Positions 10,055 through 19,490 are shown, numbered from the stretch's first letter. The stretch: DNA of 64,000 nucleotides from Nigerium massiliense (GCF_000826085.1 NZ_CCYM01000002.1:124001-188000), one strand, 5' to 3'. Numbers and translations: made by a program. Notes: generated by a model not told the origin, from the letters alone.

Positions 10055-12532
10055 GTGGACAACTCCATCCGGGTGCGTGGCGCCCACCTGCACAACCTCG
10101 CCGACGTGGATGTCGACCTGCCCCGCAACGCGCTGGTCGCCTTCACCGGCGTCTCGGGGTCGGGCAAGTCGTCGCTGGCGTTCGGCACCATCCAGGGCGA
10201 GGCGCAGCGCCGCTACTTCGAGTCGGTGGCACCCTTCGCGCGGCGGCTGATGCAGCAGGCGTCCAGCCCGCAGGTGCGTTCCATCGAGGGGCTGCCGCCG
10301 GCCGTCGCGCTGCAGCAGCGCCACTCCACCAACGCCCGCTCATCGGTGGGCACGATCACCCAGACCTCCAACACGCTGCGGATGCTGTGGTCCCGCTGCG
10401 GCGACTACCCCGAGGGCATGGCCCGCGTCGACTCCGACCACTTCTCTCCCAACACCGCCGTCGGCGCCTGCCCGGAGTGCTCCGGACTGGGCAGCGTCCA
10501 CCGGCCGACCGAGGCGTCCATGGTGCCGGACCCCGACCTGTCCATCGCCGACGGCGCCATCGCGTCCTGGCCGGGCGCCTGGCTGGGGAAGAACTACCGC
10601 GACATCCTGCGCACGCTGGGCTACGACATCCACGTGCCGTGGCGGACGCTGCCCCAGGACCAGCGCGACTGGATCCTCTTCACCGACGAGGAGCCCATCG
10701 TCACCGTTCATCCCGAGCGGGCGGCGGGCCGCGTGCAGCGCCCCTACCAGGGCCAGTACCGCTCGGCCGCGCGGCACGTGCTGCACGTGCTCAGCGAGTC
10801 GAAGTCGGCCCCCGCCCGGGAGCGGGCGCTGCGCTTCGTCATCACCTCGCCGTGCCCGACCTGCCACGGCCGCCGCCTCAACCCGGACGCCCTGCGCGTC
10901 ACCTGGTCGGGGCTGGCGATCGACGAGGCCACCGCCCTGCCCATCGACGCGTTGCTGCCGCGGCTGCGCGAGCGCCGGGTGACGCTCGGCGACCCGCGAC
11001 AGCTCGGCGCGACCGCGCAGGCCGAGGCGATGTTGCTGGACGACCTCGTGTCCAGGCTCGGCGTGCTGGCCGAGCTCGGGCTGGGCCACCTGGCGCTGGG
11101 ACGGGCGACCCCGACGGTGTCGGCCGGCGAGCTGCAGCGGCTCCGGCTCGCGACGCTGCTGCGCTCGGGCTTGTTCGGTGTCGTGTACGTGCTGGACGAG
11201 CCGTCCGCCGGGCTGCACCCCCGCGACGTCGAGCCGCTGATGACCGTGCTGCGCCGCCTCGTCGAGGCCGGCAACTCCGTGCTGGTGGTGGAGCACGACC
11301 TCGACATCGTCCGCGCCTGCGACTGGGTCGTCGACGTCGGGCCGGGCGCCGGCTCGCACGGCGGACACGTCCTGTACTCCGGGCCAGTGCCGGGGCTGCG
11401 CGACGTCGGGGCGTCCGTGACCCGGCGCTACCTCGACCGCACCGTTCACCCCGAGGAGATCCGCGACGACGCCGGGCGCGACCCCCGTGGCACCCTGCGC
11501 CTGTCGGGGGTGACGGTGCACAACCTGCGTCACCTGGACGTGGAGTTCGGGCTCGGCGTCGTCACCGTGGTGACGGGCGTGTCGGGCTCGGGCAAGACGT
11601 CCCTGCTCACCGCGACCGGACGCGCCGTCGGCGTCCTGCTCGGCCAGGACCCGGCCGCCCGCGACGACGGCGGCGACGCCGAGCCAGACGACCTGGACGG
11701 CGTCGGCCAGGATGAGGCGTCCTGGGGCACGGCGACGATGACCGGCCCGCGCCGGCCCGACCGGGTCGTCCAGATCACTCAGAAGCCCATCGGCCGCACC
11801 CCGCGGTCGAATCTGGCCACGTACACCGGCCTGTTCGACCGGGTCCGCAAGCTGTTCGCCGACACCCCGCGGGCCCGCGAGCTCGGGCACACGCCGAGCC
11901 GCTTCAGCTTCAACGTCGCCGAGGGTCGCTGCCCGACCTGCTCCGGCGAGGGCGTGGTCGCCGTCGAGCTGTTGTTCATGCCCGGCACCTACTCGGTGTG
12001 CCCCGACTGCGGTGGTACCCGCTACAACGACGACACGCTGCGGGTGCGCTGGCACGATCTGACGATCGCGGACGTCCTCGCCCTCACCGTCGAAGACGCC
12101 GTCCCCGTCTTCGCGGACGAACCCGTCGTCGCTCGCGCCCTCGCGGCGCTGGACGCCCTCGGCCTCGGCTACCTGACCCTCGGCCAGCCGGCGACGGAGC
12201 TCTCGGGAGGTGAGGCGCAGCGCATCAAGCTCGCCAGCGAGCTGCAACGCAAGCGGCGCGGGCACACGCTCTACCTGCTCGACGAGCCGTCCGCCGGGCT
12301 GCACCCCGCGGACGTCCACCTGCTCCTGCACCAGCTCGACGGCCTCGCCGCGGCCGGCAACACCGTCATCATGGTCGAGCACGACGCGGCGGCGATCGCC
12401 ACCGCCGACGAGGTCGTCGAACTCGGACCCGGCGCGGGCGAGGCGGGCGGCCGCATCGTCGGCCGGCGCCGCAACCGAGCGGCGGACGCCGCCGGCCGTC
12501 CGCACGCCGCTGACGACGACCGGACACGCTAG
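10055..12532 (+). CDS. UvrA-like ABC ATPase (UvrA paralogue, class II type)
   Basis: 825 aa, shorter than canonical UvrA (about 950). It has two ABC modules: Walker [10 protein letters not shown] near residue 32 and GVSGSGKTS near 510; signature motifs SAGELQRLR and [12 protein letters not shown]; Walker [14 protein letters not shown] and [13 protein letters not shown]. Zinc-finger-type CPECSG, CPTCHG, CPTCSG and CPDCGG pairs are present. This pattern fits UvrA2-type paralogues, linked to damage tolerance or drug resistance rather than to the core UvrABC complex. The GTG start has GGAAGG about 8 bases upstream. The frame continues upstream without a stop into the ABC remnant, so a longer fused product is possible. 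Confidence 0.85.
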   Translation: MDNSIRVRGAHLHNLADVDVDLPRNALVAFTGVSGSGKSSLAFGTIQGEAQRRYFESVAPFARRLMQQASSPQVRSIEGLPPAVALQQRHSTNARSSVGTITQTSNTLRMLWSRCGDYPEGMARVDSDHFSPNTAVGACPECSGLGSVHRPTEASMVPDPDLSIADGAIASWPGAWLGKNYRDILRTLGYDIHVPWRTLPQDQRDWILFTDEEPIVTVHPERAAGRVQRPYQGQYRSAARHVLHVLSESKSAPARERALRFVITSPCPTCHGRRLNPDALRVTWSGLAIDEATALPIDALLPRLRERRVTLGDPRQLGATAQAEAMLLDDLVSRLGVLAELGLGHLALGRATPTVSAGELQRLRLATLLRSGLFGVVYVLDEPSAGLHPRDVEPLMTVLRRLVEAGNSVLVVEHDLDIVRACDWVVDVGPGAGSHGGHVLYSGPVPGLRDVGASVTRRYLDRTVHPEEIRDDAGRDPRGTLRLSGVTVHNLRHLDVEFGLGVVTVVTGVSGSGKTSLLTATGRAVGVLLGQDPAARDDGGDAEPDDLDGVGQDEASWGTATMTGPRRPDRVVQITQKPIGRTPRSNLATYTGLFDRVRKLFADTPRARELGHTPSRFSFNVAEGRCPTCSGEGVVAVELLFMPGTYSVCPDCGGTRYNDDTLRVRWHDLTIADVLALTVEDAVPVFADEPVVARALAALDALGLGYLTLGQPATELSGGEAQRIKLASELQRKRRGHTLYLLDEPSAGLHPADVHLLLHQLDGLAAAGNTVIMVEHDAAAIATADEVVELGPGAGEAGGRIVGRRRNRAADAAGRPHAADDDRTR

Positions 12533-12646
12533 CCACCGTCGTGGGCTTCGCGAGACAATGGCGACCACCGGCCGACCGCCTCCGTGGGCGTGGCGTCCCC
12601 GCGGGGGGCGTCCGCTAGGCTCGCCGGGACCCCGGAAGGACTGAAC

Positions 12647-13606
12647 ATGACTGACGCGCAGACCCCGACCGCCACGCCCCCCGCCGATTCCCCGCAGCCG
12701 GAACAGCGCAACGCCTTCACGGCGCGCTTCAGCACCGGGGAGCTCCCGGTGGCCGCCGACCGCTACCGGCTGATCGTCGCCGACATGTGCCCGATGTCCC
12801 ACCACGCGCTCATCGTGCGCAATCTGCTGGGCCTCGACCAGGTCATCGGGCTGGGCAAGGTCGACTCCGTGCGTGGCGACCGCGGCTGGCAGTTCTCGGC
12901 CGACCCCGACGGCGTCGACCCGGAGCTCGGCATCCGCTTCCTCTCGGAGGCGTACTTCGCCACGTCACCCGGCTACGACGGCGCGGTCACGGTGCCGGCC
13001 CTCATCGATCTGGAGACCGGGCAGGTGGTCAACAACGACGAGGTGTACCTCGGCAACGAGTTCGAGCTGGCCTGGACGGCCTACCAGTCGCCGACCGCGC
13101 CGAACCTCTACCCCGAGCCTCTCCGCAAGGACATCGACAAGCTCAACAAGCTGCTCGTCGACGAGCTGCACGACGGGGTGTTCCGCATCCGCGGCGCCGA
13201 GTCCCAGGCGGAGTACGAGCAGTCGTTCGACCGGCTGTTCGCCCGCATGGACGACCTCGAGGAGCAGCTCGGCAACGCCCGCTACCTGATGGGCGACGAG
13301 ATCACCGACCCCGACATCACCCTGTTCACCGTGCTGGTGCGGTTCGACATCGTGTACAACACCGTCTTCGCGGTGAACCGCAGCCGGCTGTCGGACTTTC
13401 CCAACCTGTGGGAGTACGCACGCGACCTGTTCCAGCAGCCGCAGTTCGGCACGACGACCGACTTCGAGTCGATCAAGCGAGGCAACGCCCTGTGGAACCC
13501 GGTGCAGAACCCGCACGGCATCATCCCGAAGGGCCCGGACGTCTCGGGCTGGTTCGTCCCGTCCCGGCGTGACGAGATCCTGCACCAGCACCACGTCGAG
13601 CGCTGA
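12647..13606 (+). CDS. glutathionyl-hydroquinone reductase-like GST family protein
   Basis: 319 aa, with a thioredoxin-fold N-terminal domain and an all-helical GST C-domain (DITLFTVLVRFDIVYN). The active-site cysteine is residue 48 in MCPMSHHALI, replacing the CPWAHR of ECM4/YqjG enzymes that reduce S-glutathionyl-hydroquinones. Actinomycetes usually lack glutathione, so mycothiol or another thiol may be the partner; that is an inference. The ATG follows GGAAGGA. A small zinc-ribbon protein follows 16 bases downstream. Confidence 0.8.
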   Translation: MTDAQTPTATPPADSPQPEQRNAFTARFSTGELPVAADRYRLIVADMCPMSHHALIVRNLLGLDQVIGLGKVDSVRGDRGWQFSADPDGVDPELGIRFLSEAYFATSPGYDGAVTVPALIDLETGQVVNNDEVYLGNEFELAWTAYQSPTAPNLYPEPLRKDIDKLNKLLVDELHDGVFRIRGAESQAEYEQSFDRLFARMDDLEEQLGNARYLMGDEITDPDITLFTVLVRFDIVYNTVFAVNRSRLSDFPNLWEYARDLFQQPQFGTTTDFESIKRGNALWNPVQNPHGIIPKGPDVSGWFVPSRRDEILHQHHVER

Positions 13607-13622
13607 CGACGGGGAGCCGCCC

Positions 13623-13796
13623 ATGATGCGCCACCTGGTCGCCAACCCCTGCGAGGACGCCTGCGGCGAGATCACCACCGACCGCACCGTCGAGGGCGCC
13701 CCCGTCTACCGCTGCCCCGGCTGCGACTCGGAGTGGATCGAGCTGCACGAGCGCACCGCGCCGGCGGACAAGCCGGCGGCGAAGGACGCCCGCTGA
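13623..13796 (+). CDS. small zinc-ribbon-like protein
   Basis: 57 aa with two cysteine pairs (Cx3C near residue 10 and CPGC near residue 32), consistent with one structural zinc. The tail is charged and lysine/alanine-rich. An ATG with GGGGAG six bases upstream sets the start, 16 bases after the GST-family gene, so the two are probably one transcript. I do not recognise a named family; it may bind nucleic acid or a protein partner. Confidence 0.6.
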   Translation: MMRHLVANPCEDACGEITTDRTVEGAPVYRCPGCDSEWIELHERTAPADKPAAKDAR

Positions 13797-13896
13797 GTCT
13801 CGCGTGACCGTCCCGCCGGGCTGTTCCGCCCCGGGCATCGCGTCCGTCCCGCGGGCGGTGGCGGCGCCTGCCCTGCACGGCCGGCCCGTGGCGCCT

Positions 13897-13925
13897 GGTC
13901 AGGTGGTCGTTTGTTCCACCTGGCC
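13897..13925. promoter_or_regulatory. inverted repeat upstream of the FGGY kinase gene
   Basis: Arms GGTCAGGTGG and CCACCTGGCC pair over 10 bases (one G-T) around a 9-base loop, about 90 bases before the kinase start, inside the 218-base gap after the zinc-ribbon gene. It could be a regulator site or a weak terminator for the GST/zinc-ribbon transcript. Confidence 0.35.
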
Positions 13926-14014
13926 CGGCCCCGGGACGCCCCGGCGGCCGCCGTCCTAGGCTGGGCGGAGCGGGCGCCACCCGGGGCCGTCCGCCCAGCA
14001 CGCAAGGAGGCGTC

Positions 14015-15535
14015 ATGAGTTCCGATCCCCTCGTCATCGCCGTGGACTCGTCCACGACGAGCACCAAGGCCATCGTCGTGGACGCCTCCGGCGCGGTCCT
14101 CGCGTCGGGGCAGTGCGAGATCGCGATGTCCCAGCCCGGCCCCGACCGCTACGAGCACGACCCGCGCGACTGGCGGGGCTCGACGGACGCCGCCGTCCGC
14201 GAGGCCCTCGGCGCGCTCAGCGACGCCGACCGCGGCCGCATCGAGGCCTTCGCCGTCACACCGCAGCGCCAGTCCTTCGCCCTCGTCGACGACGCCGGCG
14301 AACCGATCCGGCCCGGCATCCTGTGGCTGGACGGCCGCGCGTCCGAGCAGGTGCGGGCGATCGGCTCCGAGGACGTGCACCGGTTGTCCGGCTTCCAACC
14401 CGACGTCACGCCGTCGATCTACAAGATCGCCTGGCTCGCCCAGCACGAGCCCGAGAACGTCGCCAAGGCCACGCGCGTCGCGGGCGTGCACGGCTACCTC
14501 GTCCACGCGCTGACCGGCGAGTGGGTCGACTCCCAGGGCACGGCCGACAGCCTGGGCCTGTTCGACATGGCCGCCCTCGAGTTCAGCGACCGGCTGCTCG
14601 ACCTCGCCGGCCTGCGCCGCGAGCAGGTGCCCGATCTCGTCCCGTCCGGCACCGTCATCGCCGACACCACCGCCGAGGTCACGAATGCCTGGGGGCTCGC
14701 CAAGCCGATCCCCGTCGTCGCGTGCTGCGGCGACGGCCAGGCGGCCGGGCTGGGCTGCGGCGCCATCGGCCCGGACGAGGCCTATCTCAACATGGGCACC
14801 GCGCTGGTCGCGGGCGTCCACTCCCCGGTCTACGAGGCGGGCGACGTCTACCGCACGGACGCCGCCGGCCTGCCCGGCCACTACGTGTTGGAGATCGTCC
14901 AGAACTCCGGCGCCTACCTGGCGGGCTGGTTCCGCAGCGAGCTCGGCGACCCGGCGCTGCAGGGCAAGCCCGATCCGGCGCTGGACGAGGCCGCCGCCGC
15001 GGTGCCGATCGGCTCCGGCGGCCTCATGACGCTGCCCTACTTCAACGCGGTCCAGAGCCCCTACTGGAACCCGCTGGCCCGTGGCGCGATGGTCGGCTTC
15101 TCCGGCTCGGACGGTCGCCCCGAGATGTACCGCTCGATCCTGGAGGCGCTCAGCCTCGAGATGGCCCGCAACCTGCGCGGCCTGCAGGACGACACCGGCA
15201 CGCCGCTGGCCAGCGTCCGGGTGATGGGCGGCGGCCAGCGCAGCCCGCTGTGGCGCCGCATCATGACCGATTGCGTCGGGCTGCCGCTGACCGCGTGTGA
15301 GCAGGAGGAGATCTCCGCGATGGGCGCGGCCGTCATGGCGATGGCCGCCACCGGCGCGCACGCCGACATTCCCACGGCGGCCAAGGCGATGACCCGGTTG
15401 GGCGACGTCAGCGAGCCCGATCCGGCCGCGCACGAGACCTACCTGGAGCTCTCCGACGTCCAGGGCCGCATCTACGCCGGTCTGACGGACGTCTTCGAGG
15501 CGCGCGACGAGTTCCTGCGCCGCCACCAGTCCTGA
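14015..15535 (+). CDS. FGGY-family carbohydrate kinase, xylulokinase-like
   Basis: 506 aa with the two-domain FGGY fold: N-terminal phosphate loop AVDSSTTSTKAIVVD, substrate-binding GVHGYLVHALTGEWVDSQGT, a GDGQAAGLGCG loop, and C-terminal VRVMGGGQRSPLWRRIM, as in xylulokinases. It phosphorylates a keto-sugar or polyol in the cytoplasm. An AAGGAGG ribosome site precedes the ATG. It is convergent with a glycerol-1-phosphate-dehydrogenase-like gene, with a strong terminator between them. Erythritol- or other polyol-kinase activity is also possible. Confidence 0.8.
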   Translation: MSSDPLVIAVDSSTTSTKAIVVDASGAVLASGQCEIAMSQPGPDRYEHDPRDWRGSTDAAVREALGALSDADRGRIEAFAVTPQRQSFALVDDAGEPIRPGILWLDGRASEQVRAIGSEDVHRLSGFQPDVTPSIYKIAWLAQHEPENVAKATRVAGVHGYLVHALTGEWVDSQGTADSLGLFDMAALEFSDRLLDLAGLRREQVPDLVPSGTVIADTTAEVTNAWGLAKPIPVVACCGDGQAAGLGCGAIGPDEAYLNMGTALVAGVHSPVYEAGDVYRTDAAGLPGHYVLEIVQNSGAYLAGWFRSELGDPALQGKPDPALDEAAAAVPIGSGGLMTLPYFNAVQSPYWNPLARGAMVGFSGSDGRPEMYRSILEALSLEMARNLRGLQDDTGTPLASVRVMGGGQRSPLWRRIMTDCVGLPLTACEQEEISAMGAAVMAMAATGAHADIPTAAKAMTRLGDVSEPDPAAHETYLELSDVQGRIYAGLTDVFEARDEFLRRHQS

Positions 15536-15547
15536 CCCGGGATCGAC

Positions 15548-15587
15548 GCAGGGCCCCGGACGGCGACCTGTCCGTCCGGGGCCCTGC
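15548..15587. terminator. bidirectional terminator between the FGGY kinase and the glycerol-1-phosphate dehydrogenase-like gene
   Basis: A perfect 16-bp stem (GCAGGGCCCCGGACGG and its complement) with an 8-base loop lies between the two convergent stop codons. Confidence 0.85.
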
Positions 15588-15610
15588 GGGCGCTCAGCGA
15601 CCCACCAGGA

Positions 15611-16969
15611 TCACTGGGGCGTCGGGTGCTCGTGCCAGTAGCCACCGGGCTGGAACAGCGACTCGACGACATCACCGAAGATGCCGAGCTCCTGCAGGGT
15701 GTCGAACATCGTGTAGCGGCTGCGGATCGTCTGGGCCTGGAAGTAGGTCTTCTTCAGCTTGTCCTGGTCGATCCCGATCATCTCGGGGTGGTACGGGGCA
15801 CCGACGCGCTTGAGCAGGGACGCCGCCTCCTCGGCGGTGATGAGCTGCTCGCGGACCCGCTGGATGATCGCCGGCCAGTGCTGCTTGATCTGCTCCACGC
15901 GCTCGCGGATCTGGCTGGGCTCCACGTACTTGCCGCGCGACTGCTGCAGCGCCGCCTCCCGGATCGCCGGGATGTCCTGCAGCGCCTCGACGCGGGCGTC
16001 GTTGGCGTCCGGGTCCGGCCAGGCCGCCACCGCGGCGTCCAGGTCGACCGAGTCGATGTCGAGCTCCAACACCTTTTCGTACAGGGCGCAGGAGGCCACC
16101 GTGCCGATGCCGACCTTGTTGCCGTGGCTCAACGGGGGCTCCCAGTCGAGCCCGTGCCCCTCCATCTCCCACTGGTGGGAGAAGTTGTGGCCGGCGCCGG
16201 ACGCCGGGCGCGACGACTGATGCGCCTGCATCGCCAGGCCCGACATGAGCAGGCCCTCGGCGAGCCGGCCGATCGCTTCGGGCTCGCCGGCGGCGCAGCC
16301 CTCGGGGTCGGCGAGCGCGTCGCGCAGGCCCGGCTGGACGAGGTTCCAGACGTAGTCGTCCACGGCCTCGACGCCCAACTCGTCGGCGACCAGCCAGTCG
16401 GCACCGCCCGGGATCTTCTCGATGAGATCGCCGTAGCCGGTCGCGGTCAGCCGCTTGGGCGCCGCGCCCATCACGTCGAGGTCGGCCACCAGCGCGGCCG
16501 GCGCCGGGCAGTTGCGCGTGATCTTGAAGCCGTCGCGGGTGATGGACGCGCCGAACGCCGCGTAGCCGTCCATGGACGCCGCGGTGCACACGTTCATGTA
16601 AGGCCGGCCCAGCTCGCCGGAGGCCAGCTTGGTGAGGTCGTTCAGCGTGCCGGACGCGACGGAGCATGCGACCGCGTCGAGGGGCTTCAGGTGCTCGCGC
16701 ACCGTGGTGACGTTCTCGTAGCCGGCGTACAGGGTAGGAGTCCCGGGGAAGATGAAGGGTTCCTCCTGCTCGACGCCCGCGTCGGTCAGGGACTTCTGGA
16801 CGGCCTCCCCGGCGGCCGCCCACGTATTCTCGTCGGCGACGATGATCGCGCGCTTCCCGGGGAAGTTCTTCACGAAGACCTCGCCGGCACGGTCCACGAC
16901 GCCGCTGCCGGTCACGATGTCCTTGGTGTCCGTCGCGGTCTGGAGCGCTTGTTCGATCAACTCTGACAT
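15611..16969 (-). CDS. sn-glycerol-1-phosphate dehydrogenase-like protein (EgsA/AraM family)
   Basis: 452 aa, a member of the iron/zinc-dependent dehydrogenase superfamily. The DHAP-binding SVASGTLNDLTK and MNVCTAASMDGYAAFGAS segments and the metal-ligand histidine regions (SGAGHNFSHQWEMEG, LSHGNKVGIG) match the EgsA/AraM family, which reduces DHAP to glycerol-1-phosphate with NAD(P)H. An ideal AGGAGGG precedes the ATG; an in-frame longer start exists but has no ribosome site. The next gene upstream on this strand is class II FBP aldolase, a DHAP producer, separated by a terminator. The family also includes enzymes acting on other keto-polyol phosphates. Confidence 0.75.
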   Translation of the reverse strand: MSELIEQALQTATDTKDIVTGSGVVDRAGEVFVKNFPGKRAIIVADENTWAAAGEAVQKSLTDAGVEQEEPFIFPGTPTLYAGYENVTTVREHLKPLDAVACSVASGTLNDLTKLASGELGRPYMNVCTAASMDGYAAFGASITRDGFKITRNCPAPAALVADLDVMGAAPKRLTATGYGDLIEKIPGGADWLVADELGVEAVDDYVWNLVQPGLRDALADPEGCAAGEPEAIGRLAEGLLMSGLAMQAHQSSRPASGAGHNFSHQWEMEGHGLDWEPPLSHGNKVGIGTVASCALYEKVLELDIDSVDLDAAVAAWPDPDANDARVEALQDIPAIREAALQQSRGKYVEPSQIRERVEQIKQHWPAIIQRVREQLITAEEAASLLKRVGAPYHPEMIGIDQDKLKKTYFQAQTIRSRYTMFDTLQELGIFGDVVESLFQPGGYWHEHPTPQ

Positions 16970-17098
16970 ACGACCCTCCTGTGGTCGGTTTCCCTCAGTC
17001 TTGCCGCGCCCGGCCGGACACACAACACGCCCCCGCCGTTCCGGGCGGCACGTCCGTCCCGCACCGCGCGCTGGACGCAGGCGTCCGTGCGGATGACG

Positions 17099-17134
17099 CG
17101 ACGGCCCGCAGGGCTGCTGCCCTGCGGGCCGTCG
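17099..17134 (-). terminator. terminator after fructose-bisphosphate aldolase
   Basis: A perfect 15-16 bp stem (GACGGCCCGCAGGGC arm) with a TGCT tetraloop begins about 24 bases past the aldolase stop codon. Confidence 0.85.
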
Positions 17135-17157
17135 TCACGCGAACGGGAGAACCCGGG

Positions 17158-18180
17158 TCAGCCCTCGTGGGTGCCGACCGAGCCGAGGTTCTTGCAGGCC
17201 TCGACGACGCGCGCGGTCATGCCGGCCTCAGCCGCCTTGCCCCACGAGCGGGGGTCGTACTGCTTCTTGTTGCCGACGTTGCCGTCGATCTTGAGGACGC
17301 CCTCGTAGTTGGCGAGCATCCAGCCGGCGACCGGGCGGGTGAACGCGTACTGGGTGTCGGTGTCCACGTTCATCTTGATGACGCCGTAGGACACCGCGTC
17401 CGAGATCTCCTGCTCCGAGGAGCCGGAGCCGCCGTGGAAGACCAGGTCGAACGGCTTGTCCTTGCCGTACTTCTTGCCGACCTCGTCCTGGATCTTCTTC
17501 AGCACCTCGGGACGCAGCTTGACCGCGCCCGGCTTGTAGACGCCGTGCACGTTGCCGAAGGTCAGCGCCGTGATGTAGCGGCCCTTCTCGCCCAGGCCGA
17601 GCGCCTCGGCGGTGGCCAGGCCGTCCTCGACGGTGGTGTAGAGCTTCTCGTTGATTTCGTTGGCGACACCGTCCTCCTCGCCGCCGACCACGCCGATCTC
17701 GACCTCAAGGATCTGGTGGTTCGCGGACGTCTTGGCGAGCAACTCCTCGGCGATCTGCAGGTTCTCGTCCAGCGGCACGGCCGACCCGTCCCACATGTGC
17801 GACTGGAACAGCGGGTCCTGGCCGTTGCGGACGCGCTCGGCGGAGACCTCGAGCAGCGGGCGGACGTAGGTGTCCAGCTTGTCCTTGGGGCAGTGGTCGG
17901 TGTGGATGGCGATGTTGACGGGGTACTTGGCCGCCACGACGTGCGCGAACTCGGCGAGGGCGACAGCGCCCGTGACCATGTCCTTCACGCCCTGGCCGGA
18001 GCCGTACTCGGCGCCGCCGGTGGAGAACTGGATGATGCCGTCGGAGCCCGCCTCGGCGAACCCGGCGAGAGCGGCGTTCAGGGTCTGGGAGGACGTCACG
18101 TTGATGGCCGGGTACGCGAAGCCCTTCGACTTGGCGCGGTCGATCATCTCCGCATAGGCATCGGGTGTTGCAATGGGCAT
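17158..18180 (-). CDS. fbaA: class II fructose-bisphosphate aldolase
   Basis: Zinc-dependent glycolytic/gluconeogenic aldolase, 340 aa. Diagnostic parts are the zinc-ligand stretch AIHTDHCPKDKLD, SHMWDGSAVPLDENL, EIGVVGGEEDG, and the phosphate-binding DLVFHGGSGSSEQEI. The ATG has AAGGAGAG upstream. It is flanked by a strong terminator downstream and reads as a single-gene transcript. Confidence 0.95.
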   Translation of the reverse strand: MPIATPDAYAEMIDRAKSKGFAYPAINVTSSQTLNAALAGFAEAGSDGIIQFSTGGAEYGSGQGVKDMVTGAVALAEFAHVVAAKYPVNIAIHTDHCPKDKLDTYVRPLLEVSAERVRNGQDPLFQSHMWDGSAVPLDENLQIAEELLAKTSANHQILEVEIGVVGGEEDGVANEINEKLYTTVEDGLATAEALGLGEKGRYITALTFGNVHGVYKPGAVKLRPEVLKKIQDEVGKKYGKDKPFDLVFHGGSGSSEQEISDAVSYGVIKMNVDTDTQYAFTRPVAGWMLANYEGVLKIDGNVGNKKQYDPRSWGKAAEAGMTARVVEACKNLGSVGTHEG

Positions 18181-18296
18181 TGTTCTCTCCTTAGTGGAAT
18201 GACACGCGCCCGCGGGTTTCGCGGGCCTGCACCGAACGCGTCCATTGTTTCAAACTCCGCGCGAGCGCGTCGATGCTGCGGGAATCCCGCACGGAC

Positions 18297-18818
18297 TCAC
18301 AGGCCGAGCGGGCCGAAGTCCACGTGACAGCGGCCGCCGGACATCGCGCGGACGCCCCCGTCCAGCGTCGCCGGCAGGACGGTGAGGTAGTCCAGCGGTA
18401 CCTCGAGCGACTGCCCCTGCCGGGGCGAGACGACGAGGCGGTTGCTGCGGCCCGAGCGGGGCTGCGCCTGGAGGCGCCCCACCTCGGTCCAGGGCAGCCA
18501 GGCGTCCTCGACCTGCAGGCCGTCGCGGGCGAGCACCAGCGCGACGCCCTCGTGGATGGCGCGCAACTCCTGGCCCGCGCGGCGCAGATTCACCAGCGCC
18601 TTGACGATGAACCCGAGCGGCACGACGAGCCCCAGCACCAGCAGCCAGACGAACCCGCCGATCTGATCGCGCAGGAACCACCACAGCACCCCCGAGATGA
18701 TCACGGAGATGCCCAACGAGATGAACCGGCCGATGAGGGCGCGTTTGGCCAGTTGGCGGCGCTCCTCGGCGAGCGCGGGGTTGTAGAACACCGGATAGGC
18801 GGTGGTGGACGCGCTCAT
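18297..18818 (-). CDS. membrane protein with two N-terminal transmembrane segments and a soluble C-terminal domain
   Basis: 173 aa. Hydrophobic segments lie at about residues 30-50 and 54-75, followed by a roughly 95-residue soluble domain (ALVLARDGLQVEDAWLPWTEVGRL) reminiscent of a PH-like or bPH fold. I do not recognise a named family. It starts only 9 bases after the trmH-type methyltransferase stop, so it is the last gene of a dedA-methyltransferase-membrane protein operon. Confidence 0.7.
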   Translation of the reverse strand: MSASTTAYPVFYNPALAEERRQLAKRALIGRFISLGISVIISGVLWWFLRDQIGGFVWLLVLGLVVPLGFIVKALVNLRRAGQELRAIHEGVALVLARDGLQVEDAWLPWTEVGRLQAQPRSGRSNRLVVSPRQGQSLEVPLDYLTVLPATLDGGVRAMSGGRCHVDFGPLGL

Positions 18819-18827
18819 ACCGCCAGC

Positions 18828-19490
18828 CTAGCGGCCCGGGCCGGCGGCGCCGTCGCGGCCGGGCGGCGCCCACTGCAGCCCCCACTGATACAGCGCGATG
18901 GCCGCGGCGGCGCCGGCGTTGATCGACCGGGTCGAGCCGTGCTGGCTGATCGCGACGAGCCCCTGACAGGCGGCGACGACCTCGTCGGTCAGGCCGGGAC
19001 CTTCCGCGCCGAACACGAGGCAGCAGCGTTGCGGCAGCCGGGCCGTCTCGAGCGGGACCGAGCCGGGCAGATTGTCGACCCCGATGGGGACGATCGCGCG
19101 CTCGGCGAGCCACCCGGCGAACGCGGCCACGCTCTCGTGATGGTGGACGTGCAGATAGCGGTCGGTCACCATGGCCCCGCGGCGGTTCCAGCGCCGGCGT
19201 CCGAGGATGTGCACGCCCTCGACGTTGAACGCGTTGGCCGTGCGGACGATGGAGCCGATGTTGAAGTCGTGCTCCCAGTTCTGGATCGCGACGTGCAGGG
19301 GGTTCCGGCGGGAGTCCAGGTCGGCGACGATCGCCTCGACCCTCCAGTAGCGGTAGCGGTCGACGACGTTGCGCCGGTCGCCGTGCTCCAGCAGGTCGGG
19401 GTCGAGCCGAGGGTCGTCCGGCCAGGGTCGCGGGTGCGGTCCGACTCCGGGTCCCGCGGACGCGGCCTGCCGGTCGTCGTCCGCGGTCAC
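18828..19490 (-). CDS. SpoU/TrmH family RNA 2'-O-methyltransferase
   Basis: 220 aa of the SPOUT knot class. Motif 1 is NIGSIVRTANAFNVEGVHILG, motif 2 LVFGAEGPGLTDEV, and motif 3 ISQHGSTRSINAGAAAAIALYQW, giving the S-adenosylmethionine knot and catalytic region. The target may be tRNA or rRNA and cannot be specified. The GTG start overlaps the stop of the upstream dedA gene (GTGA), implying translational coupling. Confidence 0.88.
   Translation of the reverse strand: MTADDDRQAASAGPGVGPHPRPWPDDPRLDPDLLEHGDRRNVVDRYRYWRVEAIVADLDSRRNPLHVAIQNWEHDFNIGSIVRTANAFNVEGVHILGRRRWNRRGAMVTDRYLHVHHHESVAAFAGWLAERAIVPIGVDNLPGSVPLETARLPQRCCLVFGAEGPGLTDEVVAACQGLVAISQHGSTRSINAGAAAAIALYQWGLQWAPPGRDGAAGPGR

Noticed and set aside
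10340..12805. An 821-codon open frame antisense to the UvrA-like gene
   Set aside because: Same GC-driven effect; Asp/Val/Gly/Arg-rich translation with no domain, opposite a gene with clear motifs.
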